Source: CAXTSE01 sp964246985
Lineage (GTDB): Bacteria; Actinomycetota; Actinomycetes; Actinomycetales; Microbacteriaceae
DNA: 64,000 bases
Direction: 5' to 3'
Assembly (NCBI GenBank): GCA_964246985.1
Contig: CAXTSE010000016.1
Span: 8,012 to 72,011, forward strand
This document shows, piece after piece, positions 59,812-64,000 of the stretch. Made by a program: the position numbers and the translations under genes. The notes beneath the pieces are model-generated. The model made no database searches and was not told the origin of the DNA. It saw only the letters and a list, made by a program, of their open reading frames with translations. Each line of letters starts with the position of its first letter. The stretch's first letter is position 1.

Positions 59812-60486
59812 GTGACCTCGGCCGCTGATCAGCACCTCTGGCGCGTTCCGGTCACCTACGCGGCGATCGGCGGCACGCAGGACTCCGACCTGGCGCAGCA
59901 TCCCCCTCGCGGGTTCCGCCCGATCGAGCGCCGTGTGCGCATCGGCCACGGCGACGAGCGCTGGCAGTTCGCCTGGCTCGAGACGATGAGCTGGGGACTG
60001 CAGCGCCGCTCGGGCATGCGGGTGCGGCGCCTGGAGTCTCCCGTGCAGGTCACCGAGGCGTCGTACGTTCCGGTCGCCTTCGACGAGTCCGGATCGCCGG
60101 TCGCTCCCGCCACCGTCGGCGAGGAGGGCGAGGCGGTCTTCGCCCCCGACGGATCCGAGCTCGTCCGCGCCGGGGACACCGCGGTGCTGCGCATTCCGCT
60201 CTGGCCCTTCGGGGTGCCTGCTCGGGTCGTCTACGTGATCGACGAGCCGATGCGGAAGGGCTTCGCCTACGGGACCCTGCCCGGCCATCCGGAGCGCGGC
60301 GAGGAGGCCTTCATCGTCGAGAAGCGCGACGACGAGTCCGTCTGGCTGCTGATCCGCGCGTTCTCCCGGCCCGCGAATCCGTTCATCTGGCTCGGGTACC
60401 CCATCGTGCGTCTCATGCAGGAGATCTACACCCGCCGCTACGAGCGGGCGCTCACCGGTCCGATCGAGGACGAGAGCCTAAGCTGA
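59812..60486 (+). CDS. DUF1990 family protein
   Basis: 224 aa. RVPVTYAAIGGTQDSDL, GFRPIERRVRIGHGDERWQFA, ESPVQVTEASYVPV, LPGHPERGEEAFIVEKRDDESVWLLIRAFSRP and QEIYTRRYERAL are the conserved blocks of DUF1990, a beta-rich plant/bacterial family of unknown function. GTG 59812 directly follows the lepA stop, so the two are cotranscribed. Confidence 0.88.
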   Translation: MTSAADQHLWRVPVTYAAIGGTQDSDLAQHPPRGFRPIERRVRIGHGDERWQFAWLETMSWGLQRRSGMRVRRLESPVQVTEASYVPVAFDESGSPVAPATVGEEGEAVFAPDGSELVRAGDTAVLRIPLWPFGVPARVVYVIDEPMRKGFAYGTLPGHPERGEEAFIVEKRDDESVWLLIRAFSRPANPFIWLGYPIVRLMQEIYTRRYERALTGPIEDESLS

Positions 60487-60493
60487 CCCGGTG
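60479..60493 (+). promoter_or_regulatory. Leaderless -10 (TAAGCT-N6-GTG) within the DUF1990 stop region
   Basis: TAAGCT at 60479-60484, GTG 60491. Confidence 0.5.
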
Positions 60494-61099
60494 ACCGAAC
60501 CGACGACGACACCTGCCGCCTGGTACCCCGACCCGCAGGTTCCGGGCCAGAAGCGCTGGTGGGACGGCCGGCAGTGGACCGAGCACACCAACGCCGACAC
60601 GGTGCAGGTCACGCGTGCCCAGGCCCCCGCTCTCGCGCCGGGCGTGAAGACGGGCACCGCCTGGATCTGGCTGATCGTCCTGCTGCCGATCCTCTCCTTC
60701 ATCCCGCTCCTGACGATCGACTGGGCGACCTACGTTCGGGTCGCTGCGATCGCCCCCACGTCGACCGCCGGTCAGCTCGGGCTGCTCGCCTCGCCCGGCT
60801 ACCTGATCACCGTCGCGGTCAGCGTCCTGCTCAGCGCGCTCACGATCGTCTTCGCCGTGCTCGACAGCCGCGAGCTCACGAAGCGCGGCATCGTCAGCCC
60901 GTTCCACTGGGCGTTCGCATTCCTCGGCAGCACGGTCTACGTCATCGGCCGCAGCGTCGTCGTCAAGCGCCGCACCGGCGGCGGGCTCGCCCCGCTTTGG
61001 GCGCAGATCGGCATGATCCTGCTGTCGTTCGTCGTCGCCATCCTGATCAGCGCCATGATCGTCGAGGCCGTCCTCGACAGCCTCCCCTCGGTCGTCTGA
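60491..61099 (+). CDS. DUF2510 membrane protein
   Basis: 202 aa. Residues 10-35 form the DUF2510 module (AAWYPDPQVPGQKRWWDGRQWTEHT), a short Trp-rich motif found at the N-terminus of many actinobacterial membrane proteins. Three to four membrane helices follow (about 55-80, 95-120, 130-150, 170-195). Function unknown. GTG 60491 is fixed by the -10. Confidence 0.87.
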   Translation: MTEPTTTPAAWYPDPQVPGQKRWWDGRQWTEHTNADTVQVTRAQAPALAPGVKTGTAWIWLIVLLPILSFIPLLTIDWATYVRVAAIAPTSTAGQLGLLASPGYLITVAVSVLLSALTIVFAVLDSRELTKRGIVSPFHWAFAFLGSTVYVIGRSVVVKRRTGGGLAPLWAQIGMILLSFVVAILISAMIVEAVLDSLPSVV

Positions 61100-61112
61100 G
61101 CCGCCGGACACC

Positions 61113-62339
61113 GTGCCCTCAGCTCTCCCGATCGCCGACCCGGCTCCTGCCGACGGCGCCCTCCCCGCGAGCGTCGCCGAGGGCGCGAGGGAACGCGACT
61201 TCGGGGTCTACGTGCACGTGCCGTTCTGCCGCGTGCGCTGCGGATACTGCGACTTCAACACCTACACGGCCGATGAGGTGCGGGGCGTCAAGCAGAGCGA
61301 CTACGCCGGTCAGGCCCGCCACGAGATCGACCTCGCCGCCGACGTGATGGCGCGCGCCGCAGTCGACGGCCGCCCCGCATCCACCGTGTTCTTCGGGGGC
61401 GGCACCCCGACACTCCTGCCGACGGCCGACCTCGCGATGCTGCTCGCCGGCATCCGCGACACGTGGGGGCTGATGCCGGATGCGGAGGTCACCACCGAGG
61501 CGAACCCCGACTCCGTCGACCAGCGCTCGCTCGCCGCCCTCGCCGAGGCCGGCTTCACGCGGGTCAGCTTCGGCATGCAGTCGGCGGTCCCGCACGTGCT
61601 CGCGACGCTCGAGCGCACGCACGATCCGGCGCGCGTGCCGCTGGTCGTGCGGTGGGCCCGTGAGGCCGGCCTGCAGGTCAGCCTCGACCTGATCTACGGC
61701 ACGCCGGGGGAGTCGCTCGCCGACTGGTCTGCGAGCCTCGACCTCGCGCTCGCGCAGGCGCCCGACCACCTGAGCGCCTACGCGCTCATCGTCGAGGACG
61801 GCACGAAGCTGGCCCGCCAGATCGCCCGCGGCCAGGTCGCCACCCCCGACGACGACCTGCAGGCCGACATGTACGAGCTGGCCGACGCGCGCCTCGCCGC
61901 GGCGGGCTACGACTGGTACGAGGTCAGCAACTGGGCGACGGATGCGGCCCACCGGTCCCGCCACAACCTCGCCTACTGGACGGGTCAGGACTGGTGGGGC
62001 ATCGGGCCGGGAGCGCACAGCCACGTGGGCGGGGTGCGCTGGTGGAACGTCAAGCATCCGGCCGCGTACGCCGAGCGGCTCGCGGCGGGCGTCTCTCCGG
62101 GGGCGGGGCGCGAGACCCTCGACGCCGAGACCCGGCGCGTCGAGCAGGTGCTGCTCGGATCGCGCATCGCCGACGGACTCCCGGTGACGGTACTCGAGGG
62201 AGCTGGCCGGGCATCCGTCGCGGGCCTCATCGCCGACGAGCTGATCGACGGACGCGCCGCTCTCGACGGCCGCATCGTGCTCACGCGCCGCGGGCGTCTG
62301 CTCGCGGACGCGGTGGTGCGTCGCCTGCTCGATGACTGA
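61113..62339 (+). CDS. hemW: Radical-SAM haem chaperone HemW
   Basis: 408 aa. The radical-SAM CxxxCxxC is Cys39-Cys43-Cys46 in HVPFCRVRCGYCDF. FFGGGTPTLL, TEANPDSV and FGMQSA are the SAM and HemW motifs; the C-terminal HemN-like region has YEVSNWA and GPGAHSHV. It was long called oxygen-independent coproporphyrinogen oxidase but lacks the extra Cys of HemN and inserts haem into proteins such as quinol oxidases. GTG 61113. Ended by a strong hairpin. Confidence 0.92.
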   Translation: MPSALPIADPAPADGALPASVAEGARERDFGVYVHVPFCRVRCGYCDFNTYTADEVRGVKQSDYAGQARHEIDLAADVMARAAVDGRPASTVFFGGGTPTLLPTADLAMLLAGIRDTWGLMPDAEVTTEANPDSVDQRSLAALAEAGFTRVSFGMQSAVPHVLATLERTHDPARVPLVVRWAREAGLQVSLDLIYGTPGESLADWSASLDLALAQAPDHLSAYALIVEDGTKLARQIARGQVATPDDDLQADMYELADARLAAAGYDWYEVSNWATDAAHRSRHNLAYWTGQDWWGIGPGAHSHVGGVRWWNVKHPAAYAERLAAGVSPGAGRETLDAETRRVEQVLLGSRIADGLPVTVLEGAGRASVAGLIADELIDGRAALDGRIVLTRRGRLLADAVVRRLLDD

Positions 62340-62370
62340 ACGGGTCGGACCCGGAGGTCCGACCCGTTCA
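62337..62370. terminator. Bidirectional terminator, 14-bp perfect stem
   Basis: TGAACGGGTCGGAC (includes the hemW stop) pairs with GTCCGACCCGTTCA around CCGGAG, between hemW and the convergent DUF4870 gene. Confidence 0.75.
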
Positions 62371-62384
62371 CGGTCTCTTGCGCG

Positions 62385-62786
62385 CTACTTCACGAACGCG
62401 ATCGAGAACGGGTACTTGTAGCTCTCGCCCTTGTTGGCGGCGAGCGCTGCGATGATGCCGAAGATGATCGCGACGATGCCGACGGCGGCCAGCACGAGGA
62501 CGCCGATCAGCACGAGCGTCAGGATGTAGCCGACGATGTAGCCGATCAGCAGGGTGAGCTGCCAGTTGAGGGCCGAGATGGTGTGCTCGCGCACGAACGG
62601 CCCCCGGTCCTTGAGGACGAAGTAGCCGATCAGGGGCGCGAGGAATCCGAAGAGGATGCCGCCGACGTGCATGAGCGTGGCCCACAGCTTCTCGTCAGCG
62701 GGGCTCATGGGCTGCTGCACCGGTGCCGCGTAGGGCGGGGTCGGCGGCGTGGGCGGCGTGGTGGGAGGAGGAGGGGTGTCGGTCAT
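62385..62786 (-). CDS. DUF4870 membrane protein (paralogue 1)
   Basis: 133 aa. Pro/Thr-rich N-tail (1-25), then SPADEKLWATLMHVGGILFGFLAPLIGYFVLKDRGPFVREHTISALNWQ pattern with Trp35, and further helices. DUF4870 proteins are small Tic20-like membrane proteins; function unknown. ATG 62786 is six bases after TTTAAT. Its neighbour at 62851 is a paralogue. Confidence 0.85.
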   Translation of the reverse strand: MTDTPPPPTTPPTPPTPPYAAPVQQPMSPADEKLWATLMHVGGILFGFLAPLIGYFVLKDRGPFVREHTISALNWQLTLLIGYIVGYILTLVLIGVLVLAAVGIVAIIFGIIAALAANKGESYKYPFSIAFVK

Positions 62787-62798
62787 GCCGCCATTAAA
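62784..62798 (-). promoter_or_regulatory. Leaderless -10 (TTTAAT-N6-ATG)
   Basis: TTTAAT (62798-62793), ATG 62786. Confidence 0.5.
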
Positions 62799-62801
62799 GC
62801 G

Positions 62802-62831
62802 GGTGAGCCGGTCCCGTGGGACCGGCTCACC
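62802..62831 (-). terminator. Terminator between the two DUF4870 genes
   Basis: GGTGAGCCGGTCCC pairs fully with GGGACCGGCTCACC (14 bp), leaving a two-base centre. It is downstream of the 62851 gene and directly upstream of the next promoter. Confidence 0.65.
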
Positions 62832-62850
62832 GAAGAATTCGCGTCGAGGT

Positions 62851-63246
62851 CTACTTCACCAGGCGGATCGCGAACGGGTAGCGATAGCTGCCGCCGCCGT
62901 TGACCTTGATGCCGCCCATCACCGCGAAGATGATGTTGACGACGATGACGGCGAAGATCAGGATGCCGGTCAGGATCGCGAGCGGGAAGAAGACGAACGT
63001 CAGGATCGCGTTCAGGATCTGCAGGACGATGAACGCCGCGGTCACCGTGATGCCCCAGTTCAGAGCCTCCTTGCCCTCGACGTCGGTCTTGCGACCGCGG
63101 TCCTTGAAGACGAGCCAGATGATGAGCGGGGCGATGACGGACAGGATGTTGCCGAAGTGGGCGAACGACGCCCACTGCTTGTCGTCGGCTTCGGAGAGCG
63201 GCGCGGCAGGCTGCGGGGCAGCTGCGGGGGGCGTGGGTTCGGTCAT
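62851..63246 (-). CDS. DUF4870 membrane protein (paralogue 2)
   Basis: 131 aa. The same layout as its neighbour: short Pro/Ala-rich tail, DDKQWASFAHFGNIL, then LIIWLVFKDRGRKTDVEGKEALNWGI and helices, ending YRYPFAIRLVK (the neighbour ends YKYPFSIAFVK). ATG 63246 was chosen because TACCTT lies seven bases upstream; a longer in-frame start at 63255 precedes that -10 and is unlikely. Paralogues arose by tandem duplication. Confidence 0.83.
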   Translation of the reverse strand: MTEPTPPAAAPQPAAPLSEADDKQWASFAHFGNILSVIAPLIIWLVFKDRGRKTDVEGKEALNWGITVTAAFIVLQILNAILTFVFFPLAILTGILIFAVIVVNIIFAVMGGIKVNGGGSYRYPFAIRLVK

Positions 63247-63259
63247 GAGGAACAAGGTA
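63244..63259 (-). promoter_or_regulatory. Leaderless -10 (TACCTT-N7-ATG)
   Basis: TACCTT (63259-63254), ATG 63246; it sets the start of the second DUF4870 gene. Confidence 0.45.
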
Positions 63260-63307
63260 GTGGTAGCGCTTCGCGCGGTGCAACGGCGCGGTCACGATGC
63301 GTCGCGC

Positions 63308-63339
63308 TACAATTGGCAGTCCTAGTCGCGGAGTGCCAA
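63308..63339 (+). promoter_or_regulatory. hrcA promoter with CIRCE operator
   Basis: TACAAT (63308-63313) is the -10. TTGGCAGTC-N9-GAGTGCCAA (63313-63339) matches the CIRCE inverted repeat (TTAGCACTC-N9-GAGTGCTAA) in layout, with 9-base arms matching each other at 8 of 9 positions and the exact 9-base spacer. HrcA itself would bind it, so the gene is autoregulated. Confidence 0.85.
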
Positions 63340-63352
63340 CAGGGGGTGCGGG

Positions 63353-64000
63353 ATGGTCTCGGAGCGCAGTCTGGCCGTCCTCCGCGTGATCGTGCAGGAC
63401 TACGTCGCCTCCCGGGAGCCCGTCGGCTCGAAGACCATCGTCGATCGCCACTCCTTCGGGGTCTCGGCGGCCACGATCCGCAACGACATGGCTCAGCTGG
63501 AGGAGGAGGAGCTCATCACTGCTCCGCACACCTCGTCCGGCCGGGTGCCCACCGACAAGGGCTACCGCGTGTTCGTCGACCAGCTCACCGACCTGCGTCC
63601 GCTGTCGCCCGCCCAGCGCCAGGCGATCGAGACCTTCCTCGGCCAGGCCGCCGACCTCGACGACGTGCTGGCCCGCACCGTGCGGCTGCTGTCGCAGCTC
63701 ACGAACCAGGTCGCGCTCGCGCAGTACCCCTCGTTCGGCTCGGCTCGCGTGCGGCACGTCGAGCTGGTCGCCCTCGGCCCGACCCGGCTCATGACCGTCC
63801 TCATCACCGACACGGGGCGCGTCGACCAGCGGCTCCTCGATGCGTCCCACGGCCTCGACGACGACGGCCTCGCCGCGCTGCGCTCCACGTTCAACGCCGA
63901 GCTCGGTGGGCTGGCCCTCGCGGATGCGGCGGAGCGCCTGCGTGCGATCCCCGCCTCGGTCGCCCCCGCGGCATCCGAGATCGCCTCGTCGATCGCCTCC
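63353..64000 (+). CDS. hrcA: Heat-inducible transcription repressor HrcA, N-terminal part
   Basis: 216 codons are present; the gene runs off the right edge. The N-terminal winged helix has SERSLAVLRVIVQDYVASREPVGSK and VSAATIRNDMAQLEEEELI, then TSSGRVPTDKGYRVFVDQL, all HrcA marks. HrcA represses groE/dnaK-type genes and is released on heat shock. ATG 63353 has GGGGG upstream and CIRCE just ahead. dnaJ normally follows hrcA in actinobacteria, outside this window. Confidence 0.96.
   Translation, partial: MVSERSLAVLRVIVQDYVASREPVGSKTIVDRHSFGVSAATIRNDMAQLEEEELITAPHTSSGRVPTDKGYRVFVDQLTDLRPLSPAQRQAIETFLGQAADLDDVLARTVRLLSQLTNQVALAQYPSFGSARVRHVELVALGPTRLMTVLITDTGRVDQRLLDASHGLDDDGLAALRSTFNAELGGLALADAAERLRAIPASVAPAASEIASSIAS

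Overview
The window is a stretch of chromosomal core genome from a high-GC actinobacterium. It is most likely Microbacterium or a close relative in the Microbacteriaceae. The evidence is the very high G+C, the gene orders ileS-folC-DUF4233-ndk and rne-DUF4031-rplU-rpmA-obgE-proB-proA-nadD-rsfS, a translational T-box on ileS, class-E-type sortase motif LAATG, and many TANNNT-N6-start leaderless promoters. No insertion sequence, prophage, CRISPR array or restriction island was seen. The genus is an inference from gene content, not a database match.
Layout. 1-4.8 kb: mostly minus strand, with an exported-protein fragment, an anchored extracellular protein, an MHS-type MFS carrier, a SARP-like regulator with an extra N-terminal winged helix, and a DUF3494 (ice-binding-like) cell-wall protein. 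4.8-10.6 kb: T-box, ileS, folC, DUF4233, ndk, ended by a 21-bp perfect-stem terminator. 10.6-12.3 kb: VKOR/DsbA-like disulfide pair. 12.3-22.4 kb: rne with a ~265-nt leader, DUF4031, two membrane proteins, rplU, rpmA, obgE, proB, an opposed MFS gene, proA, a small membrane protein. 22.4-25.8 kb: nadD, a 768-aa disordered tail-anchored protein, rsfS. 25.8-28.4 kb: ABM-domain membrane protein, tRNA-Ala(GGC), a kinase-GAF fusion that appears to start at CTG, and an unknown helical protein. 28.4-39.3 kb: accessory metabolism and transport: LLM oxidoreductase, two alpha/beta hydrolases plus a DHA2 exporter, CGNR regulator, EamA transporter, UbiA prenyltransferase, PH-like membrane protein, AlkZ-like protein, APP1-type phosphatase, TetR. 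39.3-42.7 kb: four-gene osmoprotectant ABC importer with a structured leader. 42.7-48.5 kb: DedA, an aminodeoxychorismate-lyase-like protein divergent from pabB with interlocked promoters, leuS and a 59-aa small protein. 48.5-54.4 kb: comEA, comEC, tam-like methyltransferase, VOC protein, holA, second VOC protein. 54.4-64 kb: rpsT, NUDIX, aminotransferase, epimerase, DUF4190-like protein, lepA, DUF1990, DUF2510, hemW, two DUF4870 paralogues, and the start of hrcA behind a CIRCE element.
How it fits together. Translation and ribosome functions dominate (ileS, leuS, rplU, rpmA, rpsT, obgE, rsfS, lepA, rne, tRNA-Ala). With them sit proline synthesis (proB, proA), folate synthesis (folC, pabB and the lyase-like gene), NAD synthesis (nadD), haem or radical-SAM function (hemW), DNA replication or uptake (holA, comEA, comEC) and heat-shock control (hrcA). 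The strongest less-ordinary signals are regulatory: three CGTGACG heptads at exact 11-bp period beside a SARP gene, interlocked leaderless promoters of the two p-aminobenzoate genes, a CTG-start kinase, a leaderless nine-codon ORF coupled to an EamA gene, and several palindromic operators. I found no convincing wholly new multi-gene system.
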